Shown: positions 43,820 through 51,735 of the stretch, one piece after another | Position numbering within the stretch: the stretch's first letter is position 1 | Layout of the letters: the number at the start of each line of letters is the position of its first letter | Assembly (NCBI RefSeq): GCF_003116835.1 | Contig: NZ_BFFO01000006.1 | Span: 1-64,000, forward strand | Direction of reading: 5' to 3' | DNA: 64,000 nt | From: Lactococcus termiticola | GTDB lineage: Bacteria > Bacillota > Bacilli > Lactobacillales > Streptococcaceae | Position numbers and translations under genes: made by a program | The notes under the pieces: model-generated | Told to the model about the DNA's origin: nothing | Database searches by the model: none | The model's input: only the letters and a program-made list of their open reading frames with translations

Positions 43820-44554
43820 TTATAGGCTAAACATCAGAATGCCTGCGGCGACTGCCACATTGAGCGACTCTGCATGACCTGGCATCTCGATGTGGACTAG
43901 CTGGTCAGCGACCTCGATGGCCGCCTCTGAGACACCGGCTCCTTCATTGCCCATAATCAGGGCAAAGTTGTCGGCCTGGACCTCTCGATGGCTGATGGAG
44001 TCCTTTGACAAGGTCGTTGTCAAGATAGTCAGGTCTTTGAGCAGTGGCAGGGCCTCATCCAGGCTCAAGCCATCTATGACCGGAAGGTGGAACTGACTCC
44101 CCTGCATGGAGCGGACAACCTTGGGACTGTAGATATCCGCCGTCCCTTTGAGGCAGAGAACGGCTGAAAAGCCAGCCGCATCGGCAGTCCGGATCATGGT
44201 GCCAACATTGCCAGGGTCTTGGACATTTTCCAGAAGGAGGACCTTTTGTGCCCTAGGAAAGCTAATCTGAGGCTGCTTGACAACTGCAACAAGGCCTTGT
44301 GGCGTTTCTGCATCTGAGAGGCTGGCGAGGACTTCATTTGAGACGATGAGGTATTCGCTCAGGCCTGCTGGTAACTGGTCAATCTTCTCTTCTGAGACAA
44401 AGAGCTCTTCGAGCTCGGCCGACCAGCCGATGGCTTCCTGCAAGAGGTGGAAGCCCTCAATAAGATAGCTCCCTGCCTGCTTTCTCCCCTTTTTGGTCAG
44501 GAGTTTTCTGGCTGACTTAATTTTTACATTATCTTTAGAACGTATGACTTCCAT
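43820..44554 (-). CDS. TrmH/SpoU-family RNA 2'-O-methyltransferase
   Basis: A 244-residue SPOUT methylase from ATG 44554. The N-terminal substrate-binding part (KIKSARKLLTKKGRKQAGSYLIEG) precedes the trefoil-knot domain with LLENVQDPGNVGTMIRTADAAG near residue 108, LIMGNEGAGVS near 195 and IEMPGHAESLNVAVAAGI near 222. rRNA is the probable target. Divergent from acyP, as in streptococci. Confidence 0.9.
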   Translation of the reverse strand: MEVIRSKDNVKIKSARKLLTKKGRKQAGSYLIEGFHLLQEAIGWSAELEELFVSEEKIDQLPAGLSEYLIVSNEVLASLSDAETPQGLVAVVKQPQISFPRAQKVLLLENVQDPGNVGTMIRTADAAGFSAVLCLKGTADIYSPKVVRSMQGSQFHLPVIDGLSLDEALPLLKDLTILTTTLSKDSISHREVQADNFALIMGNEGAGVSEAAIEVADQLVHIEMPGHAESLNVAVAAGILMFSL

Positions 44555-44610
44555 GCTCAACCTAAACTTTCAAGAATTTGTTATCATTATACCATATTGA
44601 GGAGGTGACC

Positions 44611-44883
44611 ATGCAAAAACTCAAAATCATCGTATCTGGCCGGGTCCAGGGCGTTGGCTTCCGATTTGGCTGTATCCAGCTGGCCCAACAATACGGCATC
44701 TATGGCCGGGTCTGGAATAATCCCGACGGGACTGTTGGCATCCTCGCCCAGGCTGAAGATGCAGTAGCTCTGCAGAGCTTTGTCACTGCGGTCAGAAAGG
44801 GCCCTACGCCTTTTGCTAAGGTAACTTATTTGGAGGCTATTGCTGATAATTCTGAGCTGTTTTCAGATTTTAAGATTGTGTGA
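44611..44883 (+). CDS. acyP: Acylphosphatase
   Basis: A 90-residue enzyme from ATG 44611, chosen because GAGGAGGTGACC stands directly before it. The signature GRVQGVGFRFG is at residues 11-21 (catalytic Arg) and GRVWNNPDGTVGILAQ at about 34-49 (catalytic Asn). It hydrolyses acyl phosphates. Confidence 0.93.
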   Translation: MQKLKIIVSGRVQGVGFRFGCIQLAQQYGIYGRVWNNPDGTVGILAQAEDAVALQSFVTAVRKGPTPFAKVTYLEAIADNSELFSDFKIV

Positions 44884-44960
44884 GAGCTTGGAGTTTTCAA
44901 GCTTTTTCTTATATTAAATAGTCAACAGGCGAATAAAAATGAGGCAAGGGTGTAGTGGAA

Positions 44961-45074
44961 GAAATTCTGAAAAACACTGTGAACAAGGGAAAATGGCGAG
45001 ACCGAGAGGGCTCGACATTTAGCAATGAAAGCGAAGCTTTGCTTGCGTGCCACACAGTGATTTTTCAGAATTTC
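44961..45074 (+). repeat. Junction-fold intergenic element, copy 7
   Basis: Arms GAAATTCTGAAAAACACTGTG (44961-44981) and its complement (45053-45074, one extra base) enclose AAGGGA, hairpin AAATGGCGAG / CTCGACATTT, TTAGCAATG, hairpin AAAGCGAAGCTTT and GCTTGCGTGCCA. Downstream of acyP in sense orientation; with the lysozyme-gene terminator it fills the 291-base gap. Confidence 0.9.
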
Positions 45075-45150
45075 TGGAACGAAACGGACTTTATCTATAG
45101 GACACCATCTCTTCCAAAACGACCGCAATAACAGCATTCTGCGAGAACAG

Positions 45151-45176
45151 AAAAAGTGTCCAACGGACACTTTTTT
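45151..45176 (-). terminator. Terminator of the lysozyme-like gene
   Basis: Minus strand AAGTGTCC / GGACACTT with a 3-base loop followed by T5; it overlaps the stop codon. Confidence 0.88.
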
Positions 45177-45774
45177 ACCAATTAAACAACCTCAACAAGG
45201 CCATATGATACTTCACTTCTTGGGCATAAAACATATTCCCACCATTAGTATAAAGCTTACCACCGTTATTCAACAGCGAATAAAGCGTCAAATGATAGTA
45301 GGTCTGGCCGGTCTTATTGCCAAGACTCGGTGCGACCACATCACGAGAGTAGGCTTTGGCCAGGTCCAGACTATTTGTCCCGCCCTGCTTGGCGACATAG
45401 TCAACATAGTTTTTACCATAATTATAAGCCTGGACACCTGCCCAGGGGTCGACCTTCTTCGATGCCGCATAGTTCAGGACCTTGGTCAGATTGGCAATCC
45501 CTTGGTCGATGCTTTCAGACTGGGTCACAATTTCTCCGGTCTTACCATTAATTGATTCGCTGGACTGCATGACGTCAGTGTCCCGCCCCTTGGTCTCGGT
45601 ATAGATGATGGCCAGAGCCAGATTGGTCTCATTGGATAGGCCTTGTGCTGCAAGACTCTTTGAAACCGCCTGCTCATAACGCATGACGTGCTTAACATTT
45701 TGACGGGTCCTATAGACCCAAAAAGCTGCAGCCAATACAATCACTAAGGCTACAAATGATCCGATTTTTTTCAT
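45175..45774 (-). CDS. Secreted or membrane-anchored lysozyme-like protein
   Basis: A 199-residue protein with an N-terminal signal or anchor helix (VALVIVLAAAFWVY, residues 8-21). The domain has LAIIYTETKGRDTDVMQSSES near residue 55 (Glu as candidate catalytic acid) and ASKKVDPWAGVQAYNYGKNYVDYV near 115, typical of the Lysozyme_like family found next to glyA in streptococci. Peptidoglycan cleavage is the expected role. Confidence 0.88.
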   Translation of the reverse strand: MKKIGSFVALVIVLAAAFWVYRTRQNVKHVMRYEQAVSKSLAAQGLSNETNLALAIIYTETKGRDTDVMQSSESINGKTGEIVTQSESIDQGIANLTKVLNYAASKKVDPWAGVQAYNYGKNYVDYVAKQGGTNSLDLAKAYSRDVVAPSLGNKTGQTYYHLTLYSLLNNGGKLYTNGGNMFYAQEVKYHMALLRLFNW

Positions 45775-45871
45775 ATCACTTTCCTATTCTTTGCGGTCAA
45801 GTCTTACTATCACTGTTCAAATTTTTATTTTTTGACTCGCTTTTTTGAAATCATCGTTTATTCAGTTGTGG

Positions 45872-47137
45872 TTAATCTTTGGGATAAAGTGGGAAGGCAG
45901 CCGTGAGCTCTAGCACTTCTTTGCGGACCTCTTCTTGGACCTCTTCAAAGCTCCGGCCCTTCAGGGCACGGATGATCAAGCTGGCAATCCGTCTGGCCTC
46001 GGTCTCCTTCATTCCCCGGCTGGTAATGGCAGCACAGCCAATCCGGATGCCTGAGGTAATAAAAGGTGAAAGTGGCTCAAAAGGCACCGAGTTCTTGTTC
46101 AGCGTAATATGGACTTCATCAAGCAGGTTTTGAGCCTCCTTGCCTGTCATCCCAATCCCGGTGACATCGACCAGGAAGAGGTGGTTGTCGGTCCCTTCAG
46201 AGATGAGCTTGAAGCCTTCTTCAACGCCAAAGATAGCGGCCATGGCCTTGGTATTGTCAATGACCTGCTGCTGGTAGGCCTTAAATGAAGGGTCGAGAGC
46301 CTCCTTGAGGGCCACGGCCTTAGCGGCAATGACGTGCTCGAGTGGCCCGCCTTGTGAGCCAGGGAAGATGGCTGAGTCAATCTTCTTGGCCAAAGCCTCG
46401 TCATTGGTCATAATCATGCCACCCCGAGGACCACGAAGGGTCTTATGGGTCGTCGTTGTCGTAATATCAGCATAAGGGATGGGACTAGGATGGAGGCCAA
46501 CCGCAACAAGGCCAGCAATATGGGCCATGTCGACCATCAGCTTGGCCCCAACCTTGTCAGCAATCTCACGGAAGCGCGCAAAATCAATGGTCCGGGCATA
46601 AGCTGAAGCACCAGCAATAATCAGGGCCGGCTTGACCTCCCGGGCCTTGACCATGATGGCATCATAGTCGAGTTGCTCGCTGACGGGGTTGACACCATAG
46701 CTGACAAAATTATAGGTCTGGCCTGAAAAGTTGACCGGCGAGCCATGGGTCAAATGACCGCCGTCGGCCAAATTCATACCAAGGACCGTATCGCCTGGCT
46801 TAATCAGGGCCATGTAGGCCGCCGCATTGGCCTGAGAGCCTGAGTGGGGCTGGACGTTGACGTATTTGACGTCAAAGAGCTTCTTAGCCCGCTCAATGGC
46901 AAGATTTTCAACGACATCGACAACATCCGTCCCGCCATAATAGCGTTTGCCGGGATAGCCTTCTGCGTACTTGTTGGTCAAGACGGAGCCTTGGGCCGCC
47001 ATGACAGCCTTGGAGACAATATTTTCAGAAGCAATCAACTCGATGTTTTGCTCCTGACGGCGTTCTTCAGCTGCGATCGCCTCCCAGACTTCTGGGTCAA
47101 AAGCCTTGTAATCCGGATATTGTTCGTCAAAAATCAT
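45872..47137 (-). CDS. glyA: Serine hydroxymethyltransferase
   Basis: A 421-residue PLP enzyme interconverting serine and glycine with tetrahydrofolate. [12 protein letters not shown] near residue 33, [14 protein letters not shown] near 95, the PLP lysine in [14 protein letters not shown] near 228, and [11 protein letters not shown] near 355. GAGGGA precedes the ATG. Followed by the lysozyme-like gene in the streptococcal order. Confidence 0.97.
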   Translation of the reverse strand: MIFDEQYPDYKAFDPEVWEAIAAEERRQEQNIELIASENIVSKAVMAAQGSVLTNKYAEGYPGKRYYGGTDVVDVVENLAIERAKKLFDVKYVNVQPHSGSQANAAAYMALIKPGDTVLGMNLADGGHLTHGSPVNFSGQTYNFVSYGVNPVSEQLDYDAIMVKAREVKPALIIAGASAYARTIDFARFREIADKVGAKLMVDMAHIAGLVAVGLHPSPIPYADITTTTTHKTLRGPRGGMIMTNDEALAKKIDSAIFPGSQGGPLEHVIAAKAVALKEALDPSFKAYQQQVIDNTKAMAAIFGVEEGFKLISEGTDNHLFLVDVTGIGMTGKEAQNLLDEVHITLNKNSVPFEPLSPFITSGIRIGCAAITSRGMKETEARRIASLIIRALKGRSFEEVQEEVRKEVLELTAAFPLYPKD

Positions 47138-47227
47138 GGCAATCCCTCTTTTCCTTATATTAATTCTATTCTACCACAAAATCCTTAGGCCGGCCTTGCA
47201 TTTACCCAATTTTTATTGCTTTTATGC

Positions 47228-47233
47228 TATGAT
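47228..47233 (+). promoter_or_regulatory. -10 box of the biotin ligase gene, 8 nt before the ATG
   Basis: TGCTATGAT (extended -10 with TATGAT at 47228-47233) ends eight bases before the ATG and there is no ribosome site, again suggesting a leaderless transcript. Confidence 0.55.
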
Positions 47234-47241
47234 ATTTTCAT

Positions 47242-47988
47242 ATGAAAAAGTTAGATAAAACTGGCATTTTGGCTGGGAATCCCTGGCTCTCTGATGTGAA
47301 AATCAAGGCCAGTTCCAGCTCGACCCAGCAGGATGCCAAGGCTGACGGACAAGACCGTTGCCTCTATCTCGCAGAGCAACAGACCGCGACCTATGGACGT
47401 TTTGGCCGGGAATTTTTTTCGGCGGATGAGGGCGGTATCTATATGAGCCTGCTCCTCCAGGTCAACCCGAGTGAAAGCATGCCGCAATATACGGTCCTGG
47501 CCGGAGCGGCCGTCGTTTCCGCCATCAAAAAGCTGACGGATAAGCCCGTCCAAATCAAGTGGGTCAACGACATCTATCTGGAGGGCAAGAAGATTTGTGG
47601 CATCCTCGCCGAGGCCCATCAGAAGGCTGATGGCAGGCTTGAAATCATCATTGGGATCGGCCTAAATTTTGCAATCAGAGAATTTCCAGAGCCCCTCAAA
47701 GACAAGGCCGGAAGCCTCTTTAACAGTCCAGACGAGGCTAATATCGACCGCAACCAGCTCATCTCAGAAATCTGGCAGGCCTTTGACAGACTTAAAAATG
47801 CAGACTATCTAAGCATCTACACGGAGCATTCGCTCGTCCTTGGCAGGCAGGTGACTTTCAGCCAGCAGGGCAGGGATTATGAGGGCATCGCCCGTGACCT
47901 GACCGCTAACGCTGGCCTTATCGTTGAGCTGGCGGGCGGGCAGGAGATGGTCTTGTCTTCTGGGGAAGTCTCTCTGAAGAGCTGGTAA
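47242..47988 (+). CDS. birA: Biotin-[acetyl-CoA carboxylase] ligase without HTH domain
   Basis: A 248-residue protein that attaches biotin to the carboxyl carrier protein. The biotin-binding GRFGREFFS replaces the usual GRGRxGR, and KWVNDIYLEGKKICGILAE (catalytic Lys and adenylate site) is near residue 110. The C-terminal SH3-like domain follows from about 195. The N-terminal repressor HTH of bifunctional BirA is absent, so this is the group I enzyme type. Confidence 0.88.
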   Translation: MKKLDKTGILAGNPWLSDVKIKASSSSTQQDAKADGQDRCLYLAEQQTATYGRFGREFFSADEGGIYMSLLLQVNPSESMPQYTVLAGAAVVSAIKKLTDKPVQIKWVNDIYLEGKKICGILAEAHQKADGRLEIIIGIGLNFAIREFPEPLKDKAGSLFNSPDEANIDRNQLISEIWQAFDRLKNADYLSIYTEHSLVLGRQVTFSQQGRDYEGIARDLTANAGLIVELAGGQEMVLSSGEVSLKSW

Positions 47989-48026
47989 GAGGACTTTCCT
48001 TCTCTAAAAAGCAGGCCAGAGTGGAA

Positions 48027-48209
48027 GAAATTCTGAAAATTACTGTGAAATATGGTAAAAGGTGAGCCCTAACGGGTTCACCTTTTAGTAATGAGACAGC
48101 GAAGCTGGCTGCTTGCCCCATGCTCGCTAAGTCACTTTAGCGACTTAGCGAGTATGGAGGGCCTAGTGGCGGAGCCACGAAGATGGCCCATAGTTATTTT
48201 CAGAATTTC
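48027..48209 (+). repeat. Junction-fold intergenic element, copy 8 (long subtype)
   Basis: Arms GAAATTCTGAAAATTACTGTG (48027-48047) and CATAGTTATTTTCAGAATTTC enclose hairpin AAAAGGTGAGCCC / GGGTTCACCTTTT, TTAGTAATG, hairpin GACAGCGAAGCTGGC, and the extra module seen in copy 3: CCATGCTCGCTAAG / CTTAGCGAGTATGG and CTAGTGGCGGAGCCAC. Downstream of the biotin ligase gene in sense orientation. Confidence 0.88.
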
Positions 48210-48247
48210 TGGAAGGAAAGTCACCTTGTCACAGGCTTTCCCTCATC

Positions 48248-48679
48248 TCAAAAATCCGACCAATCCTCATCCTTCTCAACCGGCTGGGCTTCCTTAATCT
48301 TCTGGCCTGGCTTGGTTGGATGATTTTCCCAGCCTGCATCCCAGCTGTCGGCCTTCCGACGGGCTTTTTCTTCGTATCTAGCCTGTCTGCGAGCCATTCG
48401 CTCAGCATGGCGTTTTTCATAAACGCCTGAATGCTGCTCCCAGTCCTGTTTTTGGGAACTTGCCTGGCCAGCTTCATCATCACTGGCATCTGGGATAATC
48501 CAGCTAGCGACGATATAGACGATGACACCTGCAAAAAAGCTACTGAAGGTTAAGATGACATAAAGGATTCTCAGGAAGGTAATGACATCCCGGCTCAGGC
48601 CAAAGTACTCCCCAACTCCCGCAATGGTCCCTCGGATGAGACGGTTCTCCTTTGATTTTCTGAGTTCACGTGATTGCAT
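48248..48679 (-). CDS. PspC-domain membrane protein (LiaY-like)
   Basis: A 143-residue protein: PspC domain at residues 8-65 (RLIRGTIAGVGEYFGLSRDVITFLRILYV region) with a membrane helix about 35-62, then a charged, Arg/Glu-rich tail. PspC proteins respond to envelope stress. It follows the 48694 gene by 14 bases, so they form one operon. This LiaX-then-PspC order resembles the enterococcal liaXYZ operon, but no third gene is seen. Confidence 0.85.
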   Translation of the reverse strand: MQSRELRKSKENRLIRGTIAGVGEYFGLSRDVITFLRILYVILTFSSFFAGVIVYIVASWIIPDASDDEAGQASSQKQDWEQHSGVYEKRHAERMARRQARYEEKARRKADSWDAGWENHPTKPGQKIKEAQPVEKDEDWSDF

Positions 48680-48693
48680 TTTCTTCCTTCTTT

Positions 48694-49815
48694 CTAGGCT
48701 TCTTCTTCCTTGGACTCATTGTCCTTGAGCCATATTGTGCCTGACTTTGTTTCAATTTCAAAGGTCAGGCTTTGTTCACTATTTCGTACGAGGGCAGCCC
48801 CGTTACGGCCAGCCTCAAAGGGGCTGTCGAGCTTGAGCCTTGTCTTATAGCCACCAAAGATGGTCTTGACATGGCCGACCAGGCCCAAATCCTCAGGTAC
48901 TGAGAGCTTGATGTCGCCATTGACAGATTTGACATTCAGCTCCCGAGGGCTATTGCTATCTTGTGTAAGGAGAATATCTCCATTCACCAAGCTGATGTCG
49001 CCCCGGCCAAAGGCTGAGGTCACTCGGATGTCACCATTGACCAGGCTGAGCTTGAGCTCATCTGCTCGGCCATCCTCAATGCGGATATCGCCATTCTTAT
49101 TGCTGACAAAGAGCTCTGAGGTCTGAGTTTCCTTGAGTTCAATCTGGCCATTGACAATGCTCAGGCTAAGCTTCTCAGCCTCGGTCTTGCTGAAGCTACT
49201 ATCGCCATGGGTCAGCTTGACCGCAATGTCTTTGTAGGTCTTCTCTGGCAGGTAGAGGGCCACGTCAGCTGAGATACGGCCAGGAGCCTCTGTCGTGATT
49301 TCGAGAACCTCATCAATCACTTCTAGCTTGCTCTTTTCGGCCAGATAGCTATCTACGTCGCCGTTTTCTACGGCCCCGTAGACTTTATAGTCTACTTTAA
49401 CATGGGCATTGTCGCCAGGCTGGACGCTGAGTTTGCCCGCCGTCAGTGCAATATTTACTGCATCGAAGTCGCCTTCAATGTCTTTTTCGATGGTTTTACT
49501 GATCGACTTGACCTTGGGAAAACCATTGGCAAAATCAATGTTTTCATCGACTGCCTTTGAAATCCCCTTAAACAAGTCTTTTGCCCCATCCGCAATCTGG
49601 CTGATGACACTCTTAAAGGCATCAGGGAAGTCGATATCGTGGTTGGTATAGCCTTCCTTGTCCTGATAGCTAAAGGATTCTTTCTTATCTCTCTGATTTT
49701 CCTTGCTTTCGCTCGCCTTCTCTTCTTTCTGAGACTCAAGGAGCTCAAGGGCCTCATCTTCAGAGATGATGCCCCGTCTCATCAGGTCCATGATCCGGTC
49801 TTTCTTATTTGCCAT
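48694..49815 (-). CDS. DUF4097-family protein, LiaX/YvlB-like
   Basis: A 373-residue protein. The N-terminal RIMDLMRRGIISEDEALELLES is the short helical module found in YvlB/LiaX proteins; a charged linker runs to about residue 60. From about 100 the chain is a repetitive beta-solenoid-like DUF4097 region with recurring motifs (SIVNGQI, SNKNGDIRI, SLVNGDI, KSVNGDI) spaced roughly 18-22 residues. No signal peptide is visible. In enterococci LiaX senses antimicrobial peptides; transfer of that role here is inference from the pairing with PspC. AGGAGGAAAA precedes the ATG. Confidence 0.8.
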   Translation of the reverse strand: MANKKDRIMDLMRRGIISEDEALELLESQKEEKASESKENQRDKKESFSYQDKEGYTNHDIDFPDAFKSVISQIADGAKDLFKGISKAVDENIDFANGFPKVKSISKTIEKDIEGDFDAVNIALTAGKLSVQPGDNAHVKVDYKVYGAVENGDVDSYLAEKSKLEVIDEVLEITTEAPGRISADVALYLPEKTYKDIAVKLTHGDSSFSKTEAEKLSLSIVNGQIELKETQTSELFVSNKNGDIRIEDGRADELKLSLVNGDIRVTSAFGRGDISLVNGDILLTQDSNSPRELNVKSVNGDIKLSVPEDLGLVGHVKTIFGGYKTRLKLDSPFEAGRNGAALVRNSEQSLTFEIETKSGTIWLKDNESKEEEA

Positions 49816-49893
49816 TTTATTTTCCTCCTGTTATGAAAAACAAATTTACTGAGAGGTCTTATCCTCATAAAGCTATTATCCCATGACGGGGGC

Positions 49894-49920
49894 AAAAAAA
49901 AATCAGCCTATGGGCTGATT
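49894..49920 (-). terminator. Terminator of the peptidoglycan hydrolase gene
   Basis: Minus strand AATCAGCC / GGCTGATT with a 4-base loop followed by T8. Confidence 0.88.
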
Positions 49921-49923
49921 TTT

Positions 49924-51585
49924 TTATTTTGGCTGGATGTAGGTTGCAAGACTTGCCTGAGAGGCAGGAATCACACGATAATCCACGACGTTCAAGCCCT
50001 TGACATTCATTTCTGAAACCAGGTATGAACCGTCGGCGTAGACCTTTTCGACAAAGGCCACGTGGCCGTAAACTGCGACTGCACCAGCAACTCCAGGTGG
50101 GAAGCTTACAGCATAGCCCACTTGAGGCGTATGGGTTGTATAGTAACCCTGAGCTACTGCAGAAGCACCCCAGTCGCCACCATTGCCCATGTATTGTCCG
50201 ATTTTACCACCGAGCTGGAGGATACGGTTGTAGACATATATGGTACAGTTACCCCAGGCATAACTACTGGAGCCTGGACGGTCTACACCATCCCAGACGG
50301 GGAATTTACTGTCGTTGGCTCCAAGCATAAGAGGGCTTGTCGGAGCCTGTGTATCTTTGACCAAACTTGAAAGATTGCTGACATTATCATATTTGGTCAA
50401 GTCATATTCATTGATGACTGCAATCAATTTGGCCTTATAGCTAGGGTCGGTCGCAAAGACACCTTGAAGAGCGTCCAGAGCTTCTTCTACTGACTTAGAA
50501 CGTGACTTCCAGGCACCTGCATAGAGGTACTTGTTGTAGTCTGTCCCGTTGAGAATCAATTTCACATAATCAACCAGAGACTGGTCGTATGAGCCATAGG
50601 CACGATAGGCACCAGAACCGATGGTAATTGACTTGCCATCATAGCTCCCACGGATATTGAAGAGGTCATGACCTTTCAGGGCTACCTCGCTGGTTCCGTG
50701 TCCAGACTCAAGAATCGCCTGGGCCAGGATGATAGAAGCATAGAGGTTGTTCTGGCTGGCTAATTGTGCCACCCGGGCTCCCAGGCTCTTGATGAAGGCA
50801 TCGACCGTCGTGTTGTTGACGCTGGTCACTGGAGGGACGACGATGGCGATCTTATTGTAGAGACGGAGGCCTTTGATGCTAGTAATTTTAGAGCTATTAC
50901 TATAATCAGGGTAGGCAGGCGTCACGTAGATAGGTGGGAAATTTTCAGCTGGCCGATAGTTTACGTCTGGAGCCACTACTGCTGGGGATGACGGATGAGC
51001 CGGTTGAGCTGGTTTTGAAGGCTCTACTGGCTTTGCAGGTTGAGAAGGCTTCGTCGGTTGACTAGGCTTAGAAGGCTGGGTCGGTTTGGAAGGCTTCGAA
51101 GGTTTAGAGGGTTTGGAAGGCTTCGTTGGCTTTGTCGGTTGAGTCGGTTTGCTTGGCTCTGTAGGCTTACTTGGTTCAGTTGGCTTGCTCGGCTCTGTAG
51201 GCTTCGTCGGTTGACTAGGATCCGTAGGCTTTGTGGGCTCTGTGGGTTGACTAGGATTTGACGGATTGGTAGGCTTACTCGGCTCTGAAGGGCTTGTAGG
51301 CTCTGTGGGCTTCGTCGGCTCTGACGGCGTGCTTGGCAACGATGGCTTTGACGGCTGTGTTGGTTGAGTCGGTTCTGCAACCTTTGTCGGCTGAGTCGGA
51401 TCTGACGGTGATGAGGGGCTATTTATCTGGTCTGCACCTGATAAATTGGCATCAGCTGTATGAACTTCGTCAGCTAATGCATGTCCAGCTGTACCAAAAG
51501 AGGCCGCAGAGAGGACTAGAGCACCTGTCAACATCACTTTCTTTTTATTTGATTTCTTAATATGTCTTGAACTTCTTTTTTTCAT
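49924..51585 (-). CDS. Secreted peptidoglycan hydrolase: Pro-rich linker, glucosaminidase and CHAP domains
   Basis: A 553-residue exported protein. A signal peptide with a basic start covers residues 1-39 (cut near HALADE). Residues about 55-203 are a low-complexity P-x-x repeat of Pro with Thr, Ser, Lys and Glu that likely spans the wall. A glucosaminidase domain follows (about 255-400; SIILAQAILESGHGTSE with candidate catalytic Glu, HDLFNIRGSYDGKS). The CHAP amidase/endopeptidase domain is C-terminal (about 425-553; Cys in YAWGNCTIYV, His in GHVAFVE). No LPXTG or repeats at the C-terminus. It probably acts in daughter-cell separation. Confidence 0.9.
   Translation of the reverse strand: MKKRSSRHIKKSNKKKVMLTGALVLSAASFGTAGHALADEVHTADANLSGADQINSPSSPSDPTQPTKVAEPTQPTQPSKPSLPSTPSEPTKPTEPTSPSEPSKPTNPSNPSQPTEPTKPTDPSQPTKPTEPSKPTEPSKPTEPSKPTQPTKPTKPSKPSKPSKPSKPTQPSKPSQPTKPSQPAKPVEPSKPAQPAHPSSPAVVAPDVNYRPAENFPPIYVTPAYPDYSNSSKITSIKGLRLYNKIAIVVPPVTSVNNTTVDAFIKSLGARVAQLASQNNLYASIILAQAILESGHGTSEVALKGHDLFNIRGSYDGKSITIGSGAYRAYGSYDQSLVDYVKLILNGTDYNKYLYAGAWKSRSKSVEEALDALQGVFATDPSYKAKLIAVINEYDLTKYDNVSNLSSLVKDTQAPTSPLMLGANDSKFPVWDGVDRPGSSSYAWGNCTIYVYNRILQLGGKIGQYMGNGGDWGASAVAQGYYTTHTPQVGYAVSFPPGVAGAVAVYGHVAFVEKVYADGSYLVSEMNVKGLNVVDYRVIPASQASLATYIQPK
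50977..51423 (-). repeat. Degenerate in-frame Pro-rich coding repeat
   Basis: About 450 bases encode tandem three-residue units of the form P-(S/T)-(K/E/Q), grouped as EPSKPT and QPTKPT hexapeptides. The DNA repeats at 9 and 18 bases (GGCTCTGTAGGCTT-type units on the plus strand), which makes length change by slippage likely. Confidence 0.85.
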
Positions 51586-51696
51586 AGATCATTCTTTCCT
51601 TCACTTAAGATCCTTATTTGGATATAAGACCACATCTTGCATTTTAACAAAAATGGGGAAGCGATGCAAGCTAAATCATCTTGAAAAAAGGAGCAT

Positions 51697-51721
51697 CAAA
51701 AAAAGCCCTTAGAAAAGGACT
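51697..51721 (-). terminator. Terminator of fba
   Basis: Minus strand AGTCCTT / AAGGGCT (one G-U) with a 4-base loop and T7. Confidence 0.85.
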
Positions 51722-51735
51722 TTTCAAAGCAAGAC

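Noticed and set aside
7062-48209. Junction-fold copies as classical MITEs or BOX/RUP elements
   Set aside because: The ends differ in sequence between copies while staying paired, no target duplication could be seen, and the sequence does not match the BOX or RUP consensus as I remember them. Mobility is not excluded.
48091-48297. Plus-strand frame of 68 codons, similar to one at 21665-21952
   Set aside because: Both frames run across the long-subtype element, and their similarity (LVAEPRRW) only reflects the shared repeat DNA. No ribosome site and frames end in hairpins.
51040-51261. Leu/Arg-rich frame opposite the proline-rich repeat
   Set aside because: It is a shadow of the repeat: the complementary strand of P-x-x codons stays open by composition.
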